A stretch of 64,000 bases of DNA from Duganella sacchari (GTDB lineage: Bacteria; Pseudomonadota; Gammaproteobacteria; Burkholderiales; Burkholderiaceae_D): positions 186,001 through 250,000 of the forward strand of contig NZ_FRCX01000008.1 of NCBI RefSeq assembly GCF_900143065.1. The letters are read 5' to 3'. The position numbers were made by a program, and so were the translations under genes. This document shows, in pieces, positions 52,305-60,936 of the stretch. The notes beneath the pieces are model-generated. The model was given only the letters and a program-made list of their open reading frames with translations. It did no database searches and was not told the DNA's origin. Positions within the stretch are counted from its first letter, which is position 1; the number at the start of each line of letters is the position of its first letter.

Positions 52305-52844
52305 ATGAAATCCACAATGACCCTGCAGGTAGACACCGATACCCTGCTGCAGCTGATCTCCGTCCTGAAAATACGCGGCGGCGCGCAGGACTTGTCGTCG
52401 GCGATCAATAGCGCCATCGTGCTTTGGCTGCGCGAGCAAAGCCAGCTCGCGGCCGGTTGTGATCCCGCCAGCGTCCGCGGCTACCAGTGGAAATCGCTCT
52501 TTCTGCCCGAAGGAACCGAGCTGCGCTCCTGGAGCTATGGCGAGCACAATTACGCACGCGTGGTCGGCGATGAAATCATCCACCGGGGCAAAGCGGTAAC
52601 GCCCAACCAGTTTGCGCAGTCGTTTGCGCGCAGCATGCGCAACGCCTGGGTGGATCTGTCGGTGCGCCGTCCCGAGGACAAGCAGTTCAGGATGGCGCGC
52701 CTGCTGCGCCAGGAGCTGGCCAGCCAGCCAGCGCCTGTGCCGGAGCGGCCGGCAGCACCGCGCAATGTGACGCCCGGCGCAGAATGGAGCTTGCCTGAGC
52801 GCCGGAAATTCCGCTTCCGCCTTGAAGACGTCGTGTTTGATTAA
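52305..52844 (+). CDS. ribbon-helix-helix-like protein with C-terminal unknown domain
   Basis: The protein has 179 residues. The N-terminus (MTLQVDTDTLLQLISVLK, turn, DLSSAINSAIVLWLREQ) has the strand-helix-helix layout of ribbon-helix-helix DNA-binding proteins, though no family was recognised. The middle has GYQWKSLFLPEGTELRSW and the C-terminus is basic (PERRKFRFRLEDVV). The upstream 10-bp-phased repeats fit an autoregulated RHH protein. Its last codons overlap the convergent halogenase by 4 bases. AAGGAG precedes the ATG. Confidence 0.75.
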   Translation: MKSTMTLQVDTDTLLQLISVLKIRGGAQDLSSAINSAIVLWLREQSQLAAGCDPASVRGYQWKSLFLPEGTELRSWSYGEHNYARVVGDEIIHRGKAVTPNQFAQSFARSMRNAWVDLSVRRPEDKQFRMARLLRQELASQPAPVPERPAAPRNVTPGAEWSLPERRKFRFRLEDVVFD

Positions 52845-54355
52845 GCCGCCTTGGCCCCGGCGTCGGCGCGGCCGCAGTAGCGTTCCACATAGGCCTGGTG
52901 CGTCGGCAGCTGCACCACGGTGCGGTCGATCCGGCCCTTGATGCCGCCGAGGAAAGCCTTGAGCTCTTCATCGGCCATCAGGTCCGCCGTCTGGTGGTGC
53001 GACTTCGGCATGATGCCCTGGCCCAGCATCACCTGTATCCACGAGTTTTCCGCAAACAGCTCGTTCGGGATGCGGAACACGCGGCCGGTTTCCTTGAACA
53101 GGTCAATGCGGTGCTTGAGCGACTCCGGAATGCGCATCTCGCGCGCATCGATCCAGAACTGCGCATCCGTACGGTTGTTGACGTGGTAGTGCAGGATGAT
53201 GAAATCGCGGATGTGGTCGATCTCGCGGTTGCACTGGGCGTTGTATTCGTCGATATCGGCCTGCTGGATGCCATCCGACGGGAACGACTGCATCAGGCGG
53301 ATCACGCTGCGCTGGATCAGGTGGATGCTGGTCGACTCGATCGGCTCCAGGAAGCCGCTGGACAGGCCGATCGCCACCACATTGCCTTTCCAGGTATTGC
53401 GGCGCTGACACGGCTTGAACTTGATCACGCGCGGTTCAATCAGCGTCTTGCCTTCCACATTGGCCAGCAGTTGTTTGTGCGCCGTCTCCTCGTCCAGATG
53501 GCGGCTGGAATACACAATCCCGTTGCCGACGCGGTGCTGCAGCGGAATGCGCCACTGCCAGCCGGCCTGATGCGCCATCGAGCGCGTCAGTGGCACGGCG
53601 TCGCCCACCGAGCTGGTCTGCACCGCAATCGCGCGGTCGCAGAACAGCCATTGCGACCAGTCTTCCACATCTTCCTGCATGGCGTCGCCAATCAGCAGCG
53701 CGCGGAAGCCGGTGCAGTCGATGAACAGGTCGCCCTCAATCACCTGTCCCGAGGCCAGCGTCACCGAGCGCACATCGCCGTTGTCATGCTTGGCGTAGCT
53801 GACGATTTTGCCTTCGATGCGCTGCACGCCGCGTGGTTCGCTGAGGCGGCGCAGGTACTTGGCGTAGCGGCTCGCATCCAGGTGGTAGGCGTAGTTCATG
53901 CCGTTGTTGGGCAGGTGGGCAAAGCGGTTTTCCAGCGAGGCCTTGAGCTCCAGGCAGTAGTCGCCATAGTCGCTGGCCACGCCGCGCTCCACGCCCTTGT
54001 GCCAGAAGTGCTGGAAGCCTGCGGTCCAGTGGTCGATGCCGGTGGTGCCGAACGAGTGGATATAGTCTTGCTTGACGTCGCGCCAGCTTTCAAAGCTGAT
54101 GCCCAGCTTGAAGGTGGCCTGGGTTTCGGCCATGAATTCCTGCTCGTTGATCTCCAGCACATTGTGGAAGTTCATGAGCGTCGGGATGGTGGCCTCGCCC
54201 ACGCCCACCGTGCCGATTTCTTCCGACTCGATGAGTTTGATGTCGAGCAGCTTGCCCAGCACCTTGGAGATGCCAGCCGCCGCCATCCAGCCGGCCGTGC
54301 CGCCGCCGCAGATCACGACGCGCCGTACCGGCTGGCGATTGTTAGTGTCACGCAT
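52841..54355 (-). CDS. flavin-dependent tryptophan halogenase family protein, copy 1
   Basis: The protein has 504 residues. It has the FAD motif ICGGGTAGWMAA (15-26), Lys83 in the ATFKLG position, the halogenase signature WQWRIP (266-271), and PIESTSIH with Glu340-Ser341. These match the residues needed for halide use in characterised tryptophan halogenases (Lys79, Glu346, WxWxIP in PrnA). Free indole halogenation is not proven, since related genes occur in receptor loci without a known halogenated product. It is the last of a tight minus-strand operon (57620 to 52841). Confidence 0.88.
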   Translation of the reverse strand: MRDTNNRQPVRRVVICGGGTAGWMAAAGISKVLGKLLDIKLIESEEIGTVGVGEATIPTLMNFHNVLEINEQEFMAETQATFKLGISFESWRDVKQDYIHSFGTTGIDHWTAGFQHFWHKGVERGVASDYGDYCLELKASLENRFAHLPNNGMNYAYHLDASRYAKYLRRLSEPRGVQRIEGKIVSYAKHDNGDVRSVTLASGQVIEGDLFIDCTGFRALLIGDAMQEDVEDWSQWLFCDRAIAVQTSSVGDAVPLTRSMAHQAGWQWRIPLQHRVGNGIVYSSRHLDEETAHKQLLANVEGKTLIEPRVIKFKPCQRRNTWKGNVVAIGLSSGFLEPIESTSIHLIQRSVIRLMQSFPSDGIQQADIDEYNAQCNREIDHIRDFIILHYHVNNRTDAQFWIDAREMRIPESLKHRIDLFKETGRVFRIPNELFAENSWIQVMLGQGIMPKSHHQTADLMADEELKAFLGGIKGRIDRTVVQLPTHQAYVERYCGRADAGAKAA

Positions 54356-54366
54356 GGTTGTCTCCT

Positions 54367-55371
54367 TTAGCGGTTCAGTCTTTTGAGTAATTGCGTACGC
54401 AGGGCGCGGGCGCCGTCTTCCGTGAGCGGCGCCAGTGCGCCGCGTGCATTGGGCGGTATGTGGGCGGCCGTGTGTTCATCGGCTTCAAAGATGTAGTGAC
54501 GGAAGATCTCCTGCCACGCCTTGCGCTGGGCCGGCGGCAAATCGCGCATGGTCAGGAACGCCGCCATCAATGCATTGGTCGGCGTGTCCATGAAGTCGGG
54601 CGACTGCCGCCACCAGTAGTTGATGAGCACATTGAACGGATCGAGTGCTTCAATGTGGTGCCACCACATGCTGGGGATGAACAGTGCGTCGCCCGGTCCC
54701 AGCTCGGCGGTCTGCGCATGCTTGAGCGCCTCGGCAAAGCGGGGGAATTGGTCGAAGTCGGGATCCAGGAAATCCACCAGGCTGATGGCCTGGCCGGCCG
54801 GCGTGAAGTCCACCGGCCCCACGTACAGATTGGCCAGCTGCTCGGGCGGGAACAGCGTAAAGCGCCGGTGGCCGGCCGCCACCACCGCCACATTGTCCGG
54901 CAGGTCGTAGTGGGCGGCGATGCGCGTGCGGTTGCCGATCCAGATGCTGGCCAGCGCGTCGCGCCGCCCCAGGTCGAGGTCATTGAACTGGCGGAAGCCG
55001 GGCAGGCAGGTGTCGATGGTGGTCGAGCCGACGTAGATGGTCGGCGCCGGGTGCATGGCGCTTTTGGCTTCGATCTCGTCCAGCACCCCGGTCAGCTTGG
55101 CGTGCACGGGCTGGAAGTTAAAGCCGCTCAAGTCGCTGTTGTAGAAGAAGCGGCCGGCCGCTTCCGGTCCGCCCAGCATGGCGCCGATGGTGGCGCCCTG
55201 GTAGTAGCGGCGCAGGTAGTCGCTGCCGGCGCGGTCGGATTCGCGCGCCGCGCGCACCATGGGCCAGCTCGACGCCAGTCCGCGCAGTACCAGCGGCGCG
55301 GTGGCGCTCAGGATGGCGTCAGTCAGGTCGGTCGGACCGAGGCCGCTGACTTCGCGGATGGCCTCAGTCAT
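54367..55371 (-). CDS. cupin-like (JmjC-type, Pass1-like) protein
   Basis: The protein has 334 residues. The C-terminal two-thirds is a cupin_8/JmjC-type barrel with the metal pair HYD in AAHYDLPDNVAVV and the later His in WWHHIEAL. These residues suggest an Fe(II)/2-oxoglutarate oxygenase, perhaps a hydroxylase. The gene overlaps SapC by 8 bases and lies 11 bases before halogenase copy 1. Comparable receptor/SapC/cupin/halogenase sets are known to me from the nix locus of Xanthomonas. The substrate is unknown. Confidence 0.82.
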   Translation of the reverse strand: MTEAIREVSGLGPTDLTDAILSATAPLVLRGLASSWPMVRAARESDRAGSDYLRRYYQGATIGAMLGGPEAAGRFFYNSDLSGFNFQPVHAKLTGVLDEIEAKSAMHPAPTIYVGSTTIDTCLPGFRQFNDLDLGRRDALASIWIGNRTRIAAHYDLPDNVAVVAAGHRRFTLFPPEQLANLYVGPVDFTPAGQAISLVDFLDPDFDQFPRFAEALKHAQTAELGPGDALFIPSMWWHHIEALDPFNVLINYWWRQSPDFMDTPTNALMAAFLTMRDLPPAQRKAWQEIFRHYIFEADEHTAAHIPPNARGALAPLTEDGARALRTQLLKRLNR

Positions 55372-56068
55372 GGCGCGTGGCGTTCTTGCGGTCGATCAGC
55401 ATGCGGAAGTTGGACAGCGATGCGATCACCAGGTAAATCGCCTGCAGGTGGCCGGCCTGGTGCAGCTTGACGATGGCTTCGCCGCTGAGCGCCTGCAGGC
55501 GGTCTTCGTTGATGGTGTAGAAGCCGACCAGGCGGTTCTGCGAACCGTCGTTGAGTTCCACGTCCAGCACAAAGCTTTCCAGCAGCGCGTGTTCGAGCAG
55601 CGCGGCAACCAGGCCCGGCGTGCCTTGCAGGCCGTGGTGGATGGCCAGCAGCATCGAGTTGGCCTGCTCCAGGAACTCGGTGCTGCCGCCGTGCGGCTTG
55701 AATACTTCGACGCCCTCGCTGCGGCTCACGCGCGGGTGCTCGAGATCGACATTCACCATGAGCTCTTCGCCGCTGACGCCGATCAGGAACGGCTGGCGGT
55801 CGTGCAGCAGCGGGATGTAGGGCGCGTCCCAGCGCTCGCCGCGCAGGAACAGGTTCTCGCCGTCCTCAAAGCCGAACAGCGCGATCGGCTCGAAGCCCAG
55901 GCCATCGGTGGTCTTGCGGAAGACGATGGGATAGCAGGCCTGGACGTCGCGGAATTCGGACGGGAAGGTCGGCACCGACATGAGCTGGTCGCCCAGCGCG
56001 GCGCCACGGCGGGTGATCACGCGCAGCTCGCGGTGTTCGAGGTTGTTGAGCAAAACTGGATGGGCCAT
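55364..56068 (-). CDS. SapC family protein
   Basis: The protein has 234 residues and is a full-length SapC domain (PTFPSEFRDVQACYPIVF, GFEDGENLFLRGERW, LHDRQPFLIG). The SapC name comes from an S-layer-related protein; its biochemical role is unknown. It is usually found beside TonB receptors and halogenases, as here. It overlaps the cupin gene by 8 bases and follows halogenase copy 2 by 13 bases. Confidence 0.88.
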   Translation of the reverse strand: MAHPVLLNNLEHRELRVITRRGAALGDQLMSVPTFPSEFRDVQACYPIVFRKTTDGLGFEPIALFGFEDGENLFLRGERWDAPYIPLLHDRQPFLIGVSGEELMVNVDLEHPRVSRSEGVEVFKPHGGSTEFLEQANSMLLAIHHGLQGTPGLVAALLEHALLESFVLDVELNDGSQNRLVGFYTINEDRLQALSGEAIVKLHQAGHLQAIYLVIASLSNFRMLIDRKNATRHD

Positions 56069-56081
56069 GGGGTCTCTCGTT

Positions 56082-57620
56082 CTAGATTTTTTGCAAGCCG
56101 TGACGCTTGATGTGGTGGATCAGGGCGCGGTTGTCCGGCAGCGCGCCCAGCATTTTGCGCGCCAGACTGGCCGCTTCATGGAAATAGCCGTCCGCCATGG
56201 CCGCTTCCTGCGGTTTGGGCGCGCGGCTGAAATCGCTGCGGAAACCCATGCCGTACAGGATGTACTGGTAGCTGGCGGACGGGAACACTTCTTCGATGCG
56301 GTAGAAATCGCTGCGCGACGGCGCCCGGTGCTGCCACAGCGTCAGCAGCTCCTGCAGGCGCTCGGGCACCTTGGCCGGATCCGTGTTGTCGCGCCAGTAG
56401 GCGGTGTCGCGCCGCTGGCTCAGCACGTAATGCAGCTTGAGGAAGTCAATCACGCGTTCCCAGCGGTAGGTGAACGCCTCGTTGAAACGCTTGGCGACGA
56501 TGTCCATGGCCGCGCGCGTGGCCGGCAGTTCTTCGCTGACCATGGCGGCCGACATCTCGACGATGGCCAGCGCCGACGCTTCCAGCGGCTCGATGAAGCC
56601 GGCCGACAGGCCGATCGCCACGCAGTTGCGGTGCCAGAATTTCTCCCGGTAGCCAGGGGTGAAACGCAGCTTGCGCGGCGTCGCAATGTCGGTCTGGCCG
56701 CTGGTGCGCGCGATGTAGGCGCGCAGCTCCGCCTCGGCCTGGTCGTCGCTGATGTAGCGGCTCGCATACACATGGCCGACACCGCGCCGGGTCGGCAGGC
56801 CGATGTCCCAGATCCAGCCGGCGCTTTGCGCGGTGGAGCAGGTGTGCGAGGCGATCGGATCATCGTCGGCCGGGTAGGGCACTTGCACCGCCAGTGCGGC
56901 GTCGTTGTACAGCACATGCTGCTGCGGGACCAGCGGCACGCCATAGTGCTGGCCCAGCAGCAGCGACTGCATGCCGGTGCAATCGATGAACAGCTCGGCC
57001 TCGATGGCGCCATGCTGCTGCGTGCGCAGCGCGGCAATGTCGCCGTTGTCATGCGACACCACGCTCAGCACATGGTCGGCGACGTAGTGCACGCCGAGCT
57101 TTTCCTGGCAGTGCTGGCGCAGGAACAGGCCGAACTTGCCGGCATCGAGGTGGTAGCCGTAGTTGGCCACGGCCGCATACTCGGGCGTCACCACCTGCTT
57201 GGGGGCGCGGCCCTGCACGCACAGCAGCGGCTGATAGCTGACCAGGTCGGCAAACGCGCGCTGCGGGTGCTGCGCCTGCCATTGCGCCGGCAAGTCCACT
57301 TCGCCATAGCCCTGCGGCAGCGAGAACGGATGGAAGTAGCTGTCGTCCGCGCTGCCATCCACCCAGCCGTTGAAGCGCGAGCCCTGCTTGAAGGCGGCGT
57401 CGCAAGCGCGGAACAAATCGGATTCGGCCACGCCGATGCGGCGCAGCGTATCGCGCATGCTGGGCCAGGTGCCTTCGCCGACGCCGATCGGCGCCACGTC
57501 CGGCGATTCGATCAGCGTGATGTGCAGCGCGGCGGGCGCGGCGCGGTGCTCTGCCGCGATCAGGCCGGCGGTCAGCCAGCCGGCGGAACCACCGCCTACG
57601 ATCACGATACGTCTCAGCAT
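56082..57620 (-). CDS. flavin-dependent halogenase family protein, copy 2, divergent motifs
   Basis: The protein has 512 residues. The FAD motif is intact (VIVGGGSAGWLTA). The Lys is kept (Lys78 in DAAFKQG), but the WxWxIP motif reads WIWDIGLP (269-276), with an inserted pair, and the usual ES pair is EA (Glu347-Ala348). Such changes may alter halide use or mean another reaction. It is the first gene of the SapC/cupin/halogenase unit and shares only the family-wide motifs with copy 1. The ATG at 57620 follows AAGGGA; the palindrome ATTACGTAAT (57631-57640) lies just upstream. Confidence 0.86.
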   Translation of the reverse strand: MLRRIVIVGGGSAGWLTAGLIAAEHRAAPAALHITLIESPDVAPIGVGEGTWPSMRDTLRRIGVAESDLFRACDAAFKQGSRFNGWVDGSADDSYFHPFSLPQGYGEVDLPAQWQAQHPQRAFADLVSYQPLLCVQGRAPKQVVTPEYAAVANYGYHLDAGKFGLFLRQHCQEKLGVHYVADHVLSVVSHDNGDIAALRTQQHGAIEAELFIDCTGMQSLLLGQHYGVPLVPQQHVLYNDAALAVQVPYPADDDPIASHTCSTAQSAGWIWDIGLPTRRGVGHVYASRYISDDQAEAELRAYIARTSGQTDIATPRKLRFTPGYREKFWHRNCVAIGLSAGFIEPLEASALAIVEMSAAMVSEELPATRAAMDIVAKRFNEAFTYRWERVIDFLKLHYVLSQRRDTAYWRDNTDPAKVPERLQELLTLWQHRAPSRSDFYRIEEVFPSASYQYILYGMGFRSDFSRAPKPQEAAMADGYFHEAASLARKMLGALPDNRALIHHIKRHGLQKI

Positions 57621-57661
57621 ACAGTCCCTTATTACGTAATGGCGTACGAAAATTCTAACCG

Positions 57662-57689
57662 AAAAAAGGCCGCTGTCCTCACAGCGGCC
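57662..57689 (-). terminator. terminator of the large TonB receptor
   Basis: GGCCGCTGT (57668-57676) and ACAGCGGCC (57681-57689) form a 9-bp stem around CCTC. On the minus strand it ends in six T (plus 57662-57667). It lies 24 bases after the receptor stop, so the halogenase unit should have its own promoter in the 41 bases before 57620. Confidence 0.88.
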
Positions 57690-57712
57690 TCGCAGTCGCG
57701 TCGCTACAACGC

Positions 57713-60673
57713 TTAGAACTTGTAGCGCGCGCCGATCATGTAACGCGGCCCCCCTTGCGTCACCGATTCCAGCTGCTGCTGGGTGCGGCTATGCACGCGC
57801 TGGATCTGGTTGGTCACGTTGATGCCTTCCAGCTGGAAGCTCAGCTTCTCGTTGTAGGCATAGGTCAGGCTCACGTCCACCTGGCCATACGGTTCCACAT
57901 ATTGCGGGTTCGGTCCCGAACCGTCAAACGTCGACGACAGGAACTGGCCGCGCCAGTTGTAGGCCAGACGGCCGGTCCACTTCTTGTCCTCGTAGATGCC
58001 GATCACATTGTACGAGTTGGACAGGCCCACCAGCGCAAACTGCTCGCCCACCGCATTGTTGTCGTAACGCAGACCCGAGTGCACAAAGGTGTAGTTGGTC
58101 GACACGCCAAAGCCGCTTTCGCCGAACATGTGCTGCAGGTTGAGCTCGGCGCCGTTGAGGCTGGCCTTCTTCTGGTTGGAGAAGGAGGTGATCTGGAACT
58201 GCGCGACCGGATCGCTCGGCTGGCCGACGATGGTGCCGTTGACATCGCCGTTGACCCCTGGCGGCGTCACGCCTGGCGCGGTCGGGTGGTTCTTGAAGAT
58301 GTAGTTACGGATGCAGGTGGTGTCGGTATTCGCGCAGGCGCTGGCAATCGCCTCGTTCCACAGCGCGCCGCCCACCGGCGTGTGCAGATTGAACGGCGTG
58401 GCAAACACGCGCGACTGGCCGGCGTAGTTCTCGAGGTTCTTCTTGAACAGGCCCAGCGACACGAAGTTCTGCTTGCCGTAGTACCACTCGTAGGACAGGT
58501 CGAAGTTTTTCGACTTGACCGGTTTCAGCGCCGGATTGCCGGCCGAACCGGTGCCGCCGTCGGTCCGCACCAGCGAGTTCAGCGTGGTGCCGCCCTGGAT
58601 CTGGTCATAGCGCGGACGGCCAATCGTTTCGCCATAGCTGAAGCGCAGCTTCTGGTCCGAGGTCAGCTCGATGTCGGAGTCAAAGCTGGGCAGCAGGTTG
58701 TGGTAGCGGCCGGTCAGGGTAGTGAAGGTCGGATCGCCAAACGTGATCGGGAACTCGTTCTGCGACACCCAGCTGATCTTGGTGGCGGACGGCACCAGCG
58801 CGGTCGACACCACATCGGTCTTCTCGTAGCGCACGCCCACCGAGGTGTGGATCGGCAGCCTGGTATCCCAGTCGGTGTTGAACTGCAGGTACAGCGCCTT
58901 GGATTTCTCTTCGGTGCGCGCATCGTTGTCGAAGTAGTTCTTCGGCATGTACAGATTCGGCTGGCCGGACGCATTCGCCACCACCTGGCGCACCTGCGCG
59001 AAGTTGAAGGTGTAGAACTGGTTGAACAGGTTCGGATTGCCGCTGCCGTCGATCTTGTCGAAGTACTGGCGCAGCGTGTCAGGGTGCCACAGGCTGCTTG
59101 GGTAGTCGGAGGGCTTGGTGGCGCCGCCCCAGGTGTCGCGCTGGTTGTTGGAGAAGGCCGAGCGGTTGTCCACCTTGGTGTAGTTGAGGCCGAACTTGAC
59201 TTCGGACGCTTCCAGCACTTTCCACGCGCCCTTGGCCTGCAGCTGCTCGACTTCGCCCTTCATATAGGAATTGGTGAATACCGAACCGGTGACCTGCTGC
59301 GGCTTGCCGACAAAGTCGGCGCCCTCGATGCTGAGGACCGGGAAGTCGTGGCTGAAGTCGGCCGTGGTGTTGCCGCGGCTGAAGCTGGCGGTGCCCAGCG
59401 TGTTGCTGGAACCGAACGGGCTGTCGGCGCCCGACACGGCGGTCGAGTGGTGGGCGTCGAGTTCCATGCGCAGCGTGCTCGATGGCTTCCACACGGCGTT
59501 AAAGCCCAGCGACTTGTTTTGCGTCTTGGTGGCAAAGTCGGCCGCGCCCATGGCGATGTCGCTGTTCGACACGAACTCCTTGTACACCAGCGGGCTCGAA
59601 GGCGAACCCGAGGTCCAGGCGCTGCTCGACGGACCAAAGTTGAACCAGGCCGAGATGTCGTTGCGCTTGGTCTGCAACTTGTTTTCCGAATAGGTGTAGT
59701 CGAGCGTGGTGACCAGCGTGTCGACCGGCTTGTACTGCAAGGTCAGCTGGGCATTGGTGCGCTGGCGTTTGACGCCGTTGAAGTTGTAGTTGAGGTTTTG
59801 CGGCACCGAGTACAGATTGCCGCCGGTCGGGCGGTTGGTGATGACGCACGCCGGGCAGTCGGTGCTCGGGCCTTGCGGGATCACGCCCCAGCTGTTTTCA
59901 TCGCCGCGGAACGGGCCTTTCCAGCCATTCGACACGGCTGCATTGTTGAAGCCCAGGTTGCGTTCCTGGTAGCTGCCGGTCAGCGCCACGCCCAAGGTGT
60001 TGTTGGCAAAGGTGTTGGAGTAGATGCCCGACACTTCCGGCGTCAGCGAGCGGTTGGCCTGGATGTCGTGCGGCAGCTTGTCATTGGAGGTGTCATACAC
60101 GCCCTTGGCGCCAATGCTGGCGTGCAGGCCCGGACGGTCGAACGGCCGCGCGGTCATGACATTGAGCGTGGCGCCGATGCCGCCGGTCGGGGTTTCCGCG
60201 CGGCTGGTCTTGTACACCTGGATCTGCGAGATCGCTTCCGACGCCAGGTTGGCGAAGTCGAAGGCGCGGCCGTTGAGGTCGCCCAGATTGGAGGTCGGCA
60301 TCTGGCGGCCGTTGAGCAGCACCATGTTGAAGTCGGGGCCGACGCCGCGCACGGTGATCTTCTGGCCCTCGCCGATGTTGCGGTCGATCGACACGCCGGA
60401 AATGCGCTGCAGCGATTCGGCCAGGTTGGTGTCCGGGAATTTACCGATGTCTTCCGCCACAATGCCGTCGACGATGCCGTCGGAATTGCGTTTCAAATTC
60501 ATCGACGAGAACAGCGATGCGCGCAGGCCAGTCACTACCACGCTCTGGACCTCCGCTGGCGCGTCGGCCGCCTTGGCCGGCGCCTCCTGCGCGTACGCCT
60601 GCGCGGCCGCAGCCGCGCAGGCGCTGGCTACCGCCAGACTCATCAGTGATTGCCGTGCTTTAGGATAATGCAT
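57713..60673 (-). CDS. large TonB-dependent receptor (Caulobacter/TIGR01782 type)
   Basis: The protein has 986 residues. The signal peptide ends AQAYAQ (about residue 29). The plug carries VVVTGLRASLFSSMNLKRN, GIVAEDIGKFPDTNLAESLQR and VRGVGPDFNMVLLNGRQMP, which mark the subgroup linked to carbohydrate import in Caulobacter and Xanthomonas. The barrel ends in Phe (GARYKF). Its promoter carries a LacI-type operator, and the polysaccharide deacetylase/LacI genes are divergent, so a glycan substrate is likely. A terminator separates it from the halogenase unit. Confidence 0.92.
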   Translation of the reverse strand: MHYPKARQSLMSLAVASACAAAAAQAYAQEAPAKAADAPAEVQSVVVTGLRASLFSSMNLKRNSDGIVDGIVAEDIGKFPDTNLAESLQRISGVSIDRNIGEGQKITVRGVGPDFNMVLLNGRQMPTSNLGDLNGRAFDFANLASEAISQIQVYKTSRAETPTGGIGATLNVMTARPFDRPGLHASIGAKGVYDTSNDKLPHDIQANRSLTPEVSGIYSNTFANNTLGVALTGSYQERNLGFNNAAVSNGWKGPFRGDENSWGVIPQGPSTDCPACVITNRPTGGNLYSVPQNLNYNFNGVKRQRTNAQLTLQYKPVDTLVTTLDYTYSENKLQTKRNDISAWFNFGPSSSAWTSGSPSSPLVYKEFVSNSDIAMGAADFATKTQNKSLGFNAVWKPSSTLRMELDAHHSTAVSGADSPFGSSNTLGTASFSRGNTTADFSHDFPVLSIEGADFVGKPQQVTGSVFTNSYMKGEVEQLQAKGAWKVLEASEVKFGLNYTKVDNRSAFSNNQRDTWGGATKPSDYPSSLWHPDTLRQYFDKIDGSGNPNLFNQFYTFNFAQVRQVVANASGQPNLYMPKNYFDNDARTEEKSKALYLQFNTDWDTRLPIHTSVGVRYEKTDVVSTALVPSATKISWVSQNEFPITFGDPTFTTLTGRYHNLLPSFDSDIELTSDQKLRFSYGETIGRPRYDQIQGGTTLNSLVRTDGGTGSAGNPALKPVKSKNFDLSYEWYYGKQNFVSLGLFKKNLENYAGQSRVFATPFNLHTPVGGALWNEAIASACANTDTTCIRNYIFKNHPTAPGVTPPGVNGDVNGTIVGQPSDPVAQFQITSFSNQKKASLNGAELNLQHMFGESGFGVSTNYTFVHSGLRYDNNAVGEQFALVGLSNSYNVIGIYEDKKWTGRLAYNWRGQFLSSTFDGSGPNPQYVEPYGQVDVSLTYAYNEKLSFQLEGINVTNQIQRVHSRTQQQLESVTQGGPRYMIGARYKF

Positions 60674-60723
60674 GTTATCTCCTGTTTTTATATGAACAAC
60701 TCCGCCTGCCTACTCTGCAAGGC

Positions 60724-60739
60724 TTGGAAAGCTTTCCAA
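60724..60739. promoter_or_regulatory. LacI-type operator O1 at the receptor promoter
   Basis: TTGGAAAGCTTTCCAA is a perfect 16-bp palindrome with the CG/GC-centred layout typical of LacI-family sites. It lies just downstream of the predicted receptor transcription start, where a bound repressor would block polymerase. Two near-copies lie on the other side at 60837 and 60906. Confidence 0.85.
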
Positions 60740-60749
60740 TCCTGTGATG

Positions 60750-60779
60750 AATATAGCATCGATCAAAAATCAAAGTCAA
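60750..60779 (-). promoter_or_regulatory. sigma70-type promoter of the large receptor
   Basis: On the minus strand, TTGACT (plus 60774-60779) and TATATT (plus 60750-60755) are 18 bp apart. The start site should fall near 60743, directly before operator O1. Confidence 0.65.
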
Positions 60780-60836
60780 TTCGCAGCGCAGCAGATTGCT
60801 AGTAAACCGCTAGCCAGGGGCGCCAAGTGAGGCAAA

Positions 60837-60852
60837 TTGGCAACGTTTCCAA
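60837..60852. promoter_or_regulatory. LacI-type operator O2
   Basis: TTGGCAACGTTTCCAA is the O1 palindrome with one mismatched pair. It lies 24 bases before the TTGACA -35 box of the deacetylase promoter. Confidence 0.75.
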
Positions 60853-60875
60853 TCGATTTCCACCAGCGCCGGGCG

Positions 60876-60905
60876 TTGACAGCGGCAGCGCGCGGGTGCG
60901 ATCAT
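60876..60905 (+). promoter_or_regulatory. promoter of the deacetylase-lacI unit
   Basis: A consensus TTGACA (60876-60881) is followed after 18 bp by GATCAT (60900-60905). Operator O3 starts at the next base, so a repressor would cover the transcription start. Confidence 0.55.
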
Positions 60906-60921
60906 CTGGTAACGTTTCCAT
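60906..60921. promoter_or_regulatory. LacI-type operator O3
   Basis: TGGTAACGTTTCCA (60907-60920) is a third near-palindrome of the same type, with one mismatched pair. Its centre is 69 bp from that of O2. It lies 16 bases before the ATG of the deacetylase. Confidence 0.7.
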
Positions 60922-60936
60922 GTGTGAGGCTTCCGG

